Positions 19,101 through 26,455 are shown, counted from the stretch's first letter. The stretch: DNA of 64,000 bases from Paenibacillus profundus (GCF_021369635.1 NZ_JAJNBZ010000013.1:54636-118635); one strand, 5' to 3'. Program-made: numbers and translations. Notes: generated by a model from the letters alone, not told the origin.

Positions 19101-19812
19101 GCCCGTCCCCCCTTTCCTCGGTCAAGATGCCGTCATTCATGAATACGACTCTTTTGGCCCGCGCGGCTACTTCCAAGTCGTGGGTGATTAACACAATCGT
19201 ATGCCCGGCGCTATTCAACTCCTCAATTAGTCCCAACACTTCCTTGCCGGTCCTCGTATCCAATGCGCCGGTCGGTTCATCCGCAAGCAGAATCGGCGGA
19301 TGAGTGGCCAGTGCCCGAGCTATCGCAACCCGCTGCTGCTGTCCCCCTGAAAGCTCGCTCGGCCGATGGCCCATTCTGCCGTCCAAACCTACCTGCTGCA
19401 GCGCCTTGACTGCCGCTTCACGGCGCTCCTTGTTCGACAATCCCCGGTAAATGAGCGGCAGCTCCACATTTTCAATAGCGCTCAGCTTCGGAAGAAGGTG
19501 AAAGCTTTGAAAGATGAAGCCGATTTTCCGATTGCGAACTTCCGCCAGCTTGTTATCGCTTAATCCGCTCACTTCCATACCGTCCAGCGTATAGCTCCCA
19601 GAGCTCGGCGTATCCAGACAGCCGATGACATTCATCAGCGTCGACTTGCCTGAGCCGGACGGACCGATAATCGCCACAAAATCGCCTTGGCGAATCTCCA
19701 GATTGACCCCGCGAAGAATGGTCACTTCCTCTGAACCCATTCTGTATGCTTTCCTCACGTCCCGGATCGAGATCAGGACATCACCACTGCCGGATGCTGC
19801 ATGCTCTCTCAT
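19042..19812 (-). CDS. MacB/LolD-type ABC ATPase
   Basis: A 256-residue ATPase with Walker A GPSGSGKST, Q-loop FIFQSFHLL, signature LSGGQQQRVAIARALATHP, Walker B ILLADEPTGALD and H-loop ITHD. It drives the FtsX-like permease encoded just downstream. Its ATG overlaps the adaptor's TGA (ATGA at 19809-19812), so all three genes are translationally coupled. Confidence 0.92.
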   Translation of the reverse strand: MREHAASGSGDVLISIRDVRKAYRMGSEEVTILRGVNLEIRQGDFVAIIGPSGSGKSTLMNVIGCLDTPSSGSYTLDGMEVSGLSDNKLAEVRNRKIGFIFQSFHLLPKLSAIENVELPLIYRGLSNKERREAAVKALQQVGLDGRMGHRPSELSGGQQQRVAIARALATHPPILLADEPTGALDTRTGKEVLGLIEELNSAGHTIVLITHDLEVAARAKRVVFMNDGILTEERGDGREAVARVQNVMAQHSGQQA

Positions 19813-21296
19813 CGGCGGCTGCCTCCGCCGCCATTAGGAAACCCGCCACCCGAGAAGCTGCCGCCGCCCATGACGCCGCCTCCCATGCCTCTTATCTGCT
19901 GTCTTTGCTCGGTCGACCCGCCTGCCTTTCCTTGCGGCGCGGCAAGGATTACAGAGTCGCCTTCACTCAGGCCGGAAATGATTTCGGCATAGGAGTCATT
20001 GCTGATGCCGACGGTCACTTCTCTCAGCGTTCCGCCAGAAGCCTGGCCCATTCGTCGGATCGCGCCGTCATTCTCCTGCCCGGCTGCAGCTCCATTGCCT
20101 GCGCTGCTTCCAGCCGCCCTATTGCTGGAATTGCCTCGGGTACCGCTTCTATTGCTGCTTCCTGTATTGCCTCCTGCTGCATCTCCACCTCCAGTCCCGG
20201 CGGCGGCACGGCCATCCATGCTGCCAGCGTCGCTTCCAGCGCCATCCGCCAGACCGCTTCCAGCCCTGCTGCCGCCTTCCCGCTCGGATTCTCTCCATGC
20301 CGGCTCGGCTTGAGCGCCATCCGGCGCATCGCCCGCTCGTTCCAACGGCAGCTCTCCGGCGTTAGGCGCTGCGGCGGATGCCCCTCCGCCGCCAGGCACT
20401 CGGACGAAATGCTTGCCGCCCATGGCGACGACCGCCTCTACCGGGACAAGAACAACGTCCTGCTTCGCATTCGTAACAATTTCCGCTTGGCCGGACATGC
20501 CGGAGAGAACGCCTGCGGCATTGGATAAGCCAATCTTTACCTCATAGGTCGCAACGCCGTTGGAGCTCTTGCCTTCATTGGCAATCGTATTGATTTTTCC
20601 TGTAAACACGTTGTCCGGGAATGCGTTCAGCGTCACTTCCGCCGTCTGTCCCGCCTTGACTTTCGGCACATCGAGTTCATCCGCCGACATGGTGAACTCC
20701 AGATTGGTATAATCGACGATAACCGCCACGACGGTGTTCTCGTTCACATCGCCTCCGACTTCAATCTCGCTCGCCGTGACCGTGCCCGCAACCGGGGCGG
20801 CAACGTCATGGTTCTCCGCTTCTTCCTTCCGCAAGCTGGCGATCGTTGATTCATTTTGTTCTATCTCTAGCGTTAACGATTCTATATTAATTCTAATAGA
20901 GTCCCTGCTTTCCTCCGCCGCTTCTTTATACTGCTTCTGAAGCTGCTCCATCTGCAATTGCTGTTTCTTTAGGGAGAGCTCGGTTTGCTTGATCTTCTCG
21001 GAATTGTCCGTTTTTTTGAACTCAACGATCGTCTGTCCTTTCTTCACCTTGTCTCCGACCTTGAAGTTAATTTTGCTGACTGTCCCTTTATAAGCCGCTT
21101 TCACATTGCTCTCTTGTGCAACTTCGACCATTCCAGAACCTGACACTTTCGTTTCTATGCTCCCTCTGGTCGCCTGTACCGTTCGAGTTGGCACGGGGTC
21201 CGCCGACGATTGCTCCGTCTGCTGCCGGGTAAAATAGAATCCTGCAGCCGCCCCTGCTGCAATGACGATTCCCAATATGTACATCCACTTCTTCAT
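19809..21296 (-). CDS. MacA/HlyD-like efflux adaptor with long low-complexity insert
   Basis: A 495-residue adaptor. It has an N-terminal membrane anchor, a split lipoyl-like domain (IETKVSGSGMVEV; VAAPVAGTVTASEIEVGGDV), a coiled-coil hairpin between about 95 and 160, a beta-barrel, and a C-terminal membrane-proximal domain (LREVTVGISNDSYAEIISGLSEGDSV). Between the last two, about residues 300-420 are almost all Gly, Ala, Ser, Asn and Asp. A Gly-rich tail ends the protein. It should sit outside the membrane and link the permease to the envelope. The operon is headed by an 11-bp phased repeat (21381-21446). Confidence 0.88.
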   Translation of the reverse strand: MKKWMYILGIVIAAGAAAGFYFTRQQTEQSSADPVPTRTVQATRGSIETKVSGSGMVEVAQESNVKAAYKGTVSKINFKVGDKVKKGQTIVEFKKTDNSEKIKQTELSLKKQQLQMEQLQKQYKEAAEESRDSIRINIESLTLEIEQNESTIASLRKEEAENHDVAAPVAGTVTASEIEVGGDVNENTVVAVIVDYTNLEFTMSADELDVPKVKAGQTAEVTLNAFPDNVFTGKINTIANEGKSSNGVATYEVKIGLSNAAGVLSGMSGQAEIVTNAKQDVVLVPVEAVVAMGGKHFVRVPGGGGASAAAPNAGELPLERAGDAPDGAQAEPAWRESEREGGSRAGSGLADGAGSDAGSMDGRAAAGTGGGDAAGGNTGSSNRSGTRGNSSNRAAGSSAGNGAAAGQENDGAIRRMGQASGGTLREVTVGISNDSYAEIISGLSEGDSVILAAPQGKAGGSTEQRQQIRGMGGGVMGGGSFSGGGFPNGGGGSRR

Positions 21297-21364
21297 CGCG
21301 TCAAGTCCACCTTTACCGGTTCTACAGAACAGCCCGCGACATGTCTGAGCCGTTCATTGTCCCC

Positions 21365-21370
21365 ATCATA
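21365..21370 (-). promoter_or_regulatory. -10 box of the efflux operon
   Basis: TATGAT on the minus strand lies about 70 bases upstream of the adaptor start. The position where a -35 box would be (about 21388-21393) has no TTGACA-like hexamer but lies inside the phased repeat, as expected for an activator-dependent promoter. Confidence 0.4.
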
Positions 21371-21380
21371 CTCATCCTAG

Positions 21381-21446
21381 CTGAATGGTTCCTTAAAGGT
21401 AACTGAGCGCAAACTGAGCGTTAGCTGAATAAATGCTGAAAACGTA
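21381..21446 (-). promoter_or_regulatory. Six-unit, 11-bp phased direct repeat (activator site)
   Basis: CTGA occurs at 21381, 21403, 21414, 21425 and 21436, and CTTA at 21392, so six units are spaced exactly 11 bp apart, one helical turn. Core units include CTGAGCGCAAA, CTGAGCGTTAG and CTGAATAAATG. This is the layout of sites for OmpR-type response regulators that bind tandemly on one face. It lies where -35 and upstream activation would be for the efflux operon. Confidence 0.6.
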
Positions 21447-21604
21447 AGGCCGTTCGGATACCGTTTGCTTTCCTTTGCACGATGGCATATCATATAAATA
21501 ACTAATATAAGTGTCATTTAGGAGAAATAATTCTTATTTGGGGCTGAATCAATATAGAGGATCTAACGCGGGAATTGAATCATCCTGCCTAACATAGAAA
21601 AGTA

Positions 21605-21629
21605 ATAGACCTCACCGCGTGAGGTCTAT
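21605..21629 (-). terminator. Terminator after secreted-protein gene 1
   Basis: ATAGACCTCAC-CGC-GTGAGGTCTAT is a perfect 11-bp stem just past the stop at 21645. The same hairpin follows the second copy at 22788-22812. Here the T-tract is poor. Confidence 0.7.
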
Positions 21630-21644
21630 ATGTACGAATCGATT

Positions 21645-22208
21645 TTATTCAAAGCAACTGGAATATACAGCCCCTACGCCGAAAATTCCTATTAGAGCGT
21701 CTACAACTTCCTTTCCGGCAGTTTTGGCGGCATCCTGCACACCCATTTTTATAGCCTCCATGGTGCCTATGCCCATTCCTTTGGCAACTTTGTAGGTTTC
21801 CAGCACTTTATTCACAAATTTCACAGTACCGCCGCCTACTTTAATAGCCTCTTTTATTTTCAAAAGTTTTGCCGGTGCAGCAATAAGCCCTATTAGAGCT
21901 AATCCTACTGCAGAAATGCAGCCTATAGCCCCACTTGTTTCAAACTCGGAGATTCGAAATTCAGTATTCGTATTCAACCATTCAATGATAGCATCAGGAC
22001 CACTGTTAATAACACTGTCGGGCATTCTTTCAATTGCAGCGAGAACCCTTTCAGCTTGAACAAAGTTCGGATCGGCCAGCAAACTTTCTCCGCTGACAGG
22101 CGTACTTGCATGACTGGCAGTTGCACTTGCCACACTTCCTAAAGAAAAAACGGTGACAGCGATAGCGGTGACAAGTGACAGTGCCTTGACTCCAAAACGT
22201 TTGAACAT
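21645..22208 (-). CDS. Secreted small protein 1 of a duplicated module (putative bacteriocin/toxin precursor)
   Basis: A 187-residue protein I do not recognise. Residues 1-29 are a clear Sec signal peptide (hydrophobic core and ASA cleavage site). Residues about 30-92 are a hydrophilic, acidic propeptide-like segment. Then a Cys (SGAIGC) opens a Gly/Ala-rich region with hydrophobic (AVGLALIGLIAAPAK) and amphipathic lysine-rich helices, ending at a second Cys four residues from the end (SSCFE fragment, Cys third from last). A disulfide between these two is possible. It is divergent from a four-helix membrane protein, and the whole pair is repeated next door. AGGAAGGA precedes the ATG. I infer a membrane-active peptide with immunity; a secreted regulator or signal is an alternative. 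Confidence 0.75.
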   Translation of the reverse strand: MFKRFGVKALSLVTAIAVTVFSLGSVASATASHASTPVSGESLLADPNFVQAERVLAAIERMPDSVINSGPDAIIEWLNTNTEFRISEFETSGAIGCISAVGLALIGLIAAPAKLLKIKEAIKVGGGTVKFVNKVLETYKVAKGMGIGTMEAIKMGVQDAAKTAGKEVVDALIGIFGVGAVYSSCFE

Positions 22209-22238
22209 TGTACCAGCATCCTTCCTATTAAGGAAATT

Positions 22239-22270
22239 TTATACACTTATAATGTTATCACGGTGTATAA
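22239..22270. promoter_or_regulatory. Dyad in the divergent promoter of module 1
   Basis: TTATACAC (22239-22246) and GTGTATAA (22263-22270) form a perfect inverted repeat with a 16-base centre, midway between the divergent genes. A TATAAT (22266-22271) overlaps it. It looks like an operator controlling both directions. It is missing from module 2, where the region is deleted. Confidence 0.5.
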
Positions 22271-22307
22271 TATTGTCAACATTGGATTTTAGGGATAGGA
22301 GTGGTTT

Positions 22308-22670
22308 ATGTTGAGAAAATCGCATATATCTTACACTATAATCGCCACCGTTGTGCTCGCTGTCATTCTAGCAGTTAATATTTTCATTCAAGTTTTTATC
22401 GATGATCAGATGCTTAAGAATATCGCCTTTTCATGTATAATTCTTTATTTCTGCATACTTGTATTCATATTAAAGTTAAGAGACGATAGAACGCAGAAAG
22501 ACAGCGTGGAAAAAGTGACGAAAGTTCACATTGCACACGTTGTCATTTTAGGGATTAATTTTTTCATTCAAATTTTTGCCGGAGATAATACGATTAAGGA
22601 TATTTCTATGGCGTGCACATTTTTCTATTTCTCCATATTTGCAATCCTTTATCTGGTTAAGAGGAAATAA
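22308..22670 (+). CDS. Four-helix membrane protein 1 (putative immunity protein), internally duplicated
   Basis: A 120-residue protein with four hydrophobic helices and no recognised family. The two halves repeat: NIFIQVFIDDQMLKNIAFSC...LYFCILVFIL in the first half matches NFFIQIFAGDNTIKDISMAC...FYFSIFAILYL in the second, so it is a fused duplication of a two-helix unit. It ends with VKRK. AGGAG lies 6 bases before the ATG. It is divergent from the secreted protein with 99 bp between starts. The pairing of secreted hydrophobic protein with small membrane protein is what immunity proteins look like, but function is inferred. Confidence 0.75.
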   Translation: MLRKSHISYTIIATVVLAVILAVNIFIQVFIDDQMLKNIAFSCIILYFCILVFILKLRDDRTQKDSVEKVTKVHIAHVVILGINFFIQIFAGDNTIKDISMACTFFYFSIFAILYLVKRK

Positions 22671-22787
22671 GCAGCTTAAAAATGAAGACTAGCATAAAAC
22701 GATCCAAAGATTACATTGAGAGTAGAATAGTTATAGAGTCGCTGAGACGGGGATTAATGAATTGATTCGGCCTGATGAGGAAAAAAA

Positions 22788-22812
22788 ATAGACCTCACCG
22801 CGTGAGGTCTAT
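22788..22812 (-). terminator. Terminator after secreted-protein copy 2
   Basis: The same 11-bp stem as at 21605-21629, here followed on the minus strand by a run of eight T. A convincing intrinsic terminator, and evidence that the duplicated unit includes its 3' end. Confidence 0.8.
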
Positions 22813-22827
22813 ATGTATGAGTCCATT

Positions 22828-23397
22828 TTATTCAAAGCAAGCGGAGTAGATAGCTCCCACACCGAAAAATCCTATTATAGCTTCTACAACTTCCTTTCCG
22901 GCAGTTTTGGCAGCATCCTGCACACCCATTTTTATAGCCTCCATGGTGCCTATGCCCATTCCTTTGGCAACTTTGTAGGTTTCCAGCACTTTATCTTTAT
23001 TCACAAATTTCACAGTACCGCCGGCTGCTTTCATGGCATCTTTTATTTTCGCAAGCTTTGCAGGCGCATAAACGAGAGATGCCAAGGCTACTACTACTGC
23101 AGACACGCACCCAATAGCCCCACTTGTTTCAAACTCGGAGATTTGAAACTCCGTATTCGTATTCAACCACTCAATGATCGCATCAGGACCGCTGTTAATG
23201 ACGCTGTCAGGCATTCTTTCAATTGCATCGAGAACTCTTTCCGCTTGAACAAAGTTCGGATCGGCCAGCGAACTTTCTCCGCCAACAGGCGTACTTACAT
23301 GACTGGCAGCTGCACTTGCCACACTTCCTAATGAAAAAACGGTGACAGCAATTGCGGTGACAAGCGACAGTGTCTTGACTCCAAAACGTATTGATTT
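22828..23397 (-). pseudogene. Secreted small protein 2, start codon and promoter deleted
   Basis: The reading frame is closely similar to copy 1 from the signal peptide (RFGVKTLSLVTAIAVTVFSLG) to the final Cys (SACFE). Where copy 1 has ATG-TTC-AAA-CGT, copy 2 has TGA-AAA-TCA-ATA-CGT, so the frame is closed and has no usual start upstream of the signal peptide. The first in-frame GTG (23322) lies at the end of the signal sequence and has no ribosome site at proper spacing. About 80 bp of promoter seen in copy 1 are also missing. Differences between copies cluster after the first Cys and near the C-terminus; the pro-region is almost constant. Confidence 0.75.
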
Positions 23398-23415
23398 TCA
23401 GGAACAGGAGTGGTT

Positions 23416-23763
23416 TTGTTGAAAAAACTAACAATACATTACATCATCCTCGCCGTCATCGTAGCAATTGCTGTTTTTACTCATTTTTTTATTCCCAATC
23501 AGATCATTAAGGATATTGCTCTTTCGTGCGCAATTATATATTTCTGGATTTTGGTGCTCACATTAAAAATAATAGACGGGAGAAAGCAAACAGAGAGCGT
23601 AGAAAAATCAACAGAAGTTTACACTGGGTACGCAGTCGTTTTAGGATTTAATTTTTTCATTCAAATTTTTGCCGATGATAAGACAATGAAGAATACTTCT
23701 TTGGCGTTCGCATTTGTCTATTTCACCATATTTGCCATCATTTATTTAGTTAAAAGAAAATAA
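23416..23763 (+). CDS. Four-helix membrane protein 2 (putative immunity protein)
   Basis: A 115-residue paralogue of the protein at 22308, with the same four helices, internal repeat and VKRK end. The start is probably TTG 23416, equivalent to the ATG of copy 1, with AGGAG 5 bases upstream; a GTG at 23410 would overlap that site. Its promoter region is mostly deleted with that of its divergent partner, so expression is uncertain. Retention of an intact frame beside a broken secreted gene is compatible with orphan immunity. Confidence 0.65.
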   Translation: MLKKLTIHYIILAVIVAIAVFTHFFIPNQIIKDIALSCAIIYFWILVLTLKIIDGRKQTESVEKSTEVYTGYAVVLGFNFFIQIFADDKTMKNTSLAFAFVYFTIFAIIYLVKRK

Positions 23764-23860
23764 AAAGCAGAAAGGCGATGAATAGAACCTATTGGCGGCT
23801 CATTGGGAAATGTTCTTTATCACTCGCAGTGAAAATACCGGGAAGATTAACGGTCTGGAG

Positions 23861-24829
23861 CTACTCCCCGGCTAACCATGCGGCGAGCTCCTCCATTTGT
23901 GACAAAGTCGCAATCGGATCAAAATACCACGATTTCTCACTCTTCCAAATATATACACGATCGTTTTTGACCGCATCCAACGTTCCCCAGATCGGATCGG
24001 ACTTCAAGTCCCCGTACGTATGCTTGTCTGAAGTGAAAATAATATAGTCGCCTACAAATTCATGAATGACTTCCATCGATACTTCCACCGACTGCTGCTC
24101 CATTATTTCCGCCGCGTGTTTGACGGGAAGCTTACGACCGAGAGCCTGGTAGACGGCTTGTCCGCCGCGGCCGAAGTTGTCGCCAAACACGCCTACCATT
24201 TTGCCCCAGTCTTCCATGATAGAAAATGTCGCCTCTGCCGGCACGACCTTGTCCAGCTTCGCCCGTGCGTCCGCAATCCGTTTGTCATAATCAGCCAGCC
24301 AAGCCTCCGCTTCCCGTTCTTTTCCCAGCACTTTGCCGAAGTAGGCTACTTCCTCATGCGCCGTTTTCAGATTGCCGAACGGAACGAGAATTGTCGGCGC
24401 GATTTTGCTGAATGAATCGTATGCCGGCTCATTGCCCGTAACGATCAGATCGGGCTGCAGCGCCACGATTTTCTCAAGCGAGATGGCTTCATATTCCCCG
24501 ATATTTTCTACTCCTTCGAGCTTATTGGAATAATAGGGATTTTTTAAGTTTTTCTCCGGGGTGCCGATCGGCTTCACGTTTAATGCGATGAAGCTGCCAA
24601 GGTAGAGATCGACGACGATACGCTGAGGCTTGTCCGGAATCTTGATGTCTCCCTTTATCGTCGATATGGTCCTGGTCTTGTCCGCCGTTCCCGCCTGCGA
24701 TTCCTGTCCCGGTGCTGCTTGAACGCCTCCCGTAACATTCCCGGAGGTTGTCGAAGCTCCCGAGCAAGCGCTCAAAAACAAGCTCAGACAGAACAGGATG
24801 GCGGCTAACATCTTTGTGCTTTTAAGCAT
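23861..24829 (-). CDS. Siderophore-type iron-binding lipoprotein (FeuA/FecB-like)
   Basis: A 322-residue ABC substrate-binding lipoprotein. The signal peptide ends in LSACS (lipobox). The class III binding-protein fold follows, with PQRIVVDLYLGSF, ALQPDLIVTGNEP and DYIIFTSDKHTYGDLK. It starts at ATG 24829 with AGGGAGA upstream and a Fur box 25-45 bp before it, so it is iron-regulated. No permease or ATPase gene is adjacent; it must work with a transporter encoded elsewhere. Unusually, its frame is continuous with the upstream AraC-type gene. Confidence 0.85.
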   Translation of the reverse strand: MLKSTKMLAAILFCLSLFLSACSGASTTSGNVTGGVQAAPGQESQAGTADKTRTISTIKGDIKIPDKPQRIVVDLYLGSFIALNVKPIGTPEKNLKNPYYSNKLEGVENIGEYEAISLEKIVALQPDLIVTGNEPAYDSFSKIAPTILVPFGNLKTAHEEVAYFGKVLGKEREAEAWLADYDKRIADARAKLDKVVPAEATFSIMEDWGKMVGVFGDNFGRGGQAVYQALGRKLPVKHAAEIMEQQSVEVSMEVIHEFVGDYIIFTSDKHTYGDLKSDPIWGTLDAVKNDRVYIWKSEKSWYFDPIATLSQMEELAAWLAGE

Positions 24830-25789
24830 GGGTATATCTCCCTCTCTGTAACATTGATAACGATTATTATTATCATTGTTACTATAATACCCCAGCTTTC
24901 TGCCGCCAATGGATGTTCTGCGCCATCTCAATGGACGATTTGCATTTTTATCGACCGTGCCAAGTCGGTTTCTGAATTGAATGGGCGATGTTCCCGTATG
25001 TTTTTTAAAAATCCGGCTGAAATAATACTTGTCCGGATACCCGACGCGTATAGCTATCTCTTCCAGAGTCGCATCCGAAGCAAGCAGCAGCTCCTTAGCT
25101 TCTTTTATTCTGATTTGCGTCAAATATTGGATCGGGCTGTAATTGATCTCGCTCTTGAATAACTTGCCCAAATGACCGACACTGCAATTGAGTTTGTCCG
25201 CCAAGGAGTCCAATGTAATGAGTTCTTCATAATGATCTTGCATATATCGTACGGCTTGAGATACAGGACCCGTTTCAACTATGTGCCCCCCTTCTCTCTG
25301 AAGCTGCTGCAGCAGCTCATACACACATTGATAAAACAGGGCTTTGACATGAAAATGCTCCAACTCGCCCGCCATTCGCCATTTTCGATCCATTTCTTCT
25401 ATTTTTTCTAAAAAAGATAACGGGGAGTACGGCACAATTTTGTACTGAAGCTGAAACGGACGTATTCGGTTCATCAACTCCAGAATCTCTTGCCTGCAAG
25501 GAAGGGGAATAACAGCCTTGTACAAGATTAAATAATATTCAAACTCCTCTTTTGTTGTGTAAATGTCCAAACATGTACCTTTGCCGCCGTGCAGCAAATG
25601 AAATCGCTTGGTGTGATACGACACGCCGTCCAACTGCACGTGAGCGCCGCCGCGTGCCGCAAATAAAAAAAAGCTGGCCGGAAGGTTATAGAATTGCAGC
25701 TCCTCGCCGGCCTTCATGTTTGTGTGCCGGATATCCATCAGCCTGACCGAGGCGTGGTTCCAAAGCACAATATGTTCACTCAGGTTCAT
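23861..25789 (-). CDS. AraC-family regulator reading in frame through the lipoprotein gene
   Basis: Starting at 25789, the frame encodes an N-terminal sensing region (1-185) and an AraC DNA-binding domain (about 190-290: two helix-turn-helices with HLGKLFKSEINYSPIQYL and IAIRVGYPDKYYFSRIFKKHTGTSP). There is then no stop: about 45 residues of translated spacer, including the Fur box, lead into the complete lipoprotein. The total would be 642 residues. It recalls B. subtilis Btr, an AraC regulator fused to a FeuA-like domain, but here the fused part keeps a lipoprotein signal. Either a natural fusion with an internal gene, or an AraC gene whose stop was lost by mutation or frameshift. Confidence 0.65.
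   Translation of the reverse strand: MNLSEHIVLWNHASVRLMDIRHTNMKAGEELQFYNLPASFFLFAARGGAHVQLDGVSYHTKRFHLLHGGKGTCLDIYTTKEEFEYYLILYKAVIPLPCRQEILELMNRIRPFQLQYKIVPYSPLSFLEKIEEMDRKWRMAGELEHFHVKALFYQCVYELLQQLQREGGHIVETGPVSQAVRYMQDHYEELITLDSLADKLNCSVGHLGKLFKSEINYSPIQYLTQIRIKEAKELLLASDATLEEIAIRVGYPDKYYFSRIFKKHTGTSPIQFRNRLGTVDKNANRPLRWRRTSIGGRKLGYYSNNDNNNRYQCYREGDIPMLKSTKMLAAILFCLSLFLSACSGASTTSGNVTGGVQAAPGQESQAGTADKTRTISTIKGDIKIPDKPQRIVVDLYLGSFIALNVKPIGTPEKNLKNPYYSNKLEGVENIGEYEAISLEKIVALQPDLIVTGNEPAYDSFSKIAPTILVPFGNLKTAHEEVAYFGKVLGKEREAEAWLADYDKRIADARAKLDKVVPAEATFSIMEDWGKMVGVFGDNFGRGGQAVYQALGRKLPVKHAAEIMEQQSVEVSMEVIHEFVGDYIIFTSDKHTYGDLKSDPIWGTLDAVKNDRVYIWKSEKSWYFDPIATLSQMEELAAWLAGE
24855..24875. promoter_or_regulatory. 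Fur box before the lipoprotein gene
   Basis: TGATAA-N9-TTATCA spans 21 bp with an AT-rich core, a near-ideal Fur/iron box. It lies within the translated spacer of the AraC-lipoprotein frame and about 26 bp upstream of the lipoprotein start. Confidence 0.8.
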
Positions 25790-25896
25790 AACCTGCTCAA
25801 CTCCTCATGGACCTTTGCGGTTGTCCGTTGCGCAGCCAAAAATATCGTTCCCGCCAGGCATTCGCTTTCCGCAAACCGATTGCCACTTATTATAAA

Positions 25897-25911
25897 TGAT
25901 AACCACTCTCA
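25897..25911. promoter_or_regulatory. Second Fur-like box upstream of the AraC gene
   Basis: TGATAACCACTCTCA matches the 7-1-7 Fur consensus TGATAATNATTATCA at 11 of 14 defined positions. It lies about 108 bp before the AraC start, next to a TATAAT on the minus strand. Confidence 0.5.
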
Positions 25912-25924
25912 ATACCACAGAAAA

Positions 25925-25956
25925 AGCGGCCCAAAGTCTCCAGACCTTGAGCCGCT
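25925..25956 (-). terminator. Terminator of the peroxiredoxin gene
   Basis: AGCGGCTCAAGGTCT pairs with its complement with two mismatches. The minus strand then reads GCCGCTTTTTCTG, giving a short T-run. Confidence 0.75.
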
Positions 25957-25975
25957 CCACCTATTCATTATTCGG

Positions 25976-26455
25976 TTATCCCAGTATGCGCACAGCCTCA
26001 AGCACCTCTGTCGTGTGCTCTTTCACCTTTACGTTGCGCCATTCCTTGGCCAGCTTGCCCTCCTCATCGATAAGGAAGGTCGAACGCACGATACCGTAAT
26101 ATTCCCGGCCGTACAGCTTCTTCAGCTGCCATACGCCGAACAGTTCGGCCACCTTGTGCTCCGTATCGGAGAGCAGTGTGAACGGAAGGCTGTGCTTCTC
26201 AATGAATTTAGCATGAGATTTCAGATCGTCTGGGCTAATGCCGAGCACTACGGCGTTATGTGTTGCAAAATCCCCGTGGTAATCGCGGAAATCGCATGAT
26301 TCCTGCGTGCAGCCCGGTGTCATATCCTTCGGGTAGAAGTAAAGGACGACTTTCTTGCCGCGGTAATCGCTTAAGCGGACGTCCTGCCCGCCGGAAGCCG
26401 GCAACGTAAAATCAGGTACGATTTGTCCGACTTGCGCTTGAACGGATTGCGTCAT
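25976..26455 (-). CDS. bcp: Thioredoxin-dependent thiol peroxidase, Bcp type
   Basis: A 159-residue cytoplasmic peroxiredoxin. The peroxidatic Cys is in DMTPGCTQESCDFRD, with the resolving Cys five residues on, the atypical 2-Cys Bcp pattern. It reduces hydrogen peroxide and organic hydroperoxides with thioredoxin. I chose ATG 26455 (MTQSVQ), which has AAAGAGGTG upstream, over an in-frame start 11 codons earlier. It stands alone, ending at a strong hairpin. Confidence 0.92.
   Translation of the reverse strand: MTQSVQAQVGQIVPDFTLPASGGQDVRLSDYRGKKVVLYFYPKDMTPGCTQESCDFRDYHGDFATHNAVVLGISPDDLKSHAKFIEKHSLPFTLLSDTEHKVAELFGVWQLKKLYGREYYGIVRSTFLIDEEGKLAKEWRNVKVKEHTTEVLEAVRILG

Noticed and set aside
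21645-23397. The secreted proteins considered as SdpC homologues
   Set aside because: No SdpA/SdpB-like processing genes are present and no convincing sequence match by eye; only the architecture is comparable.
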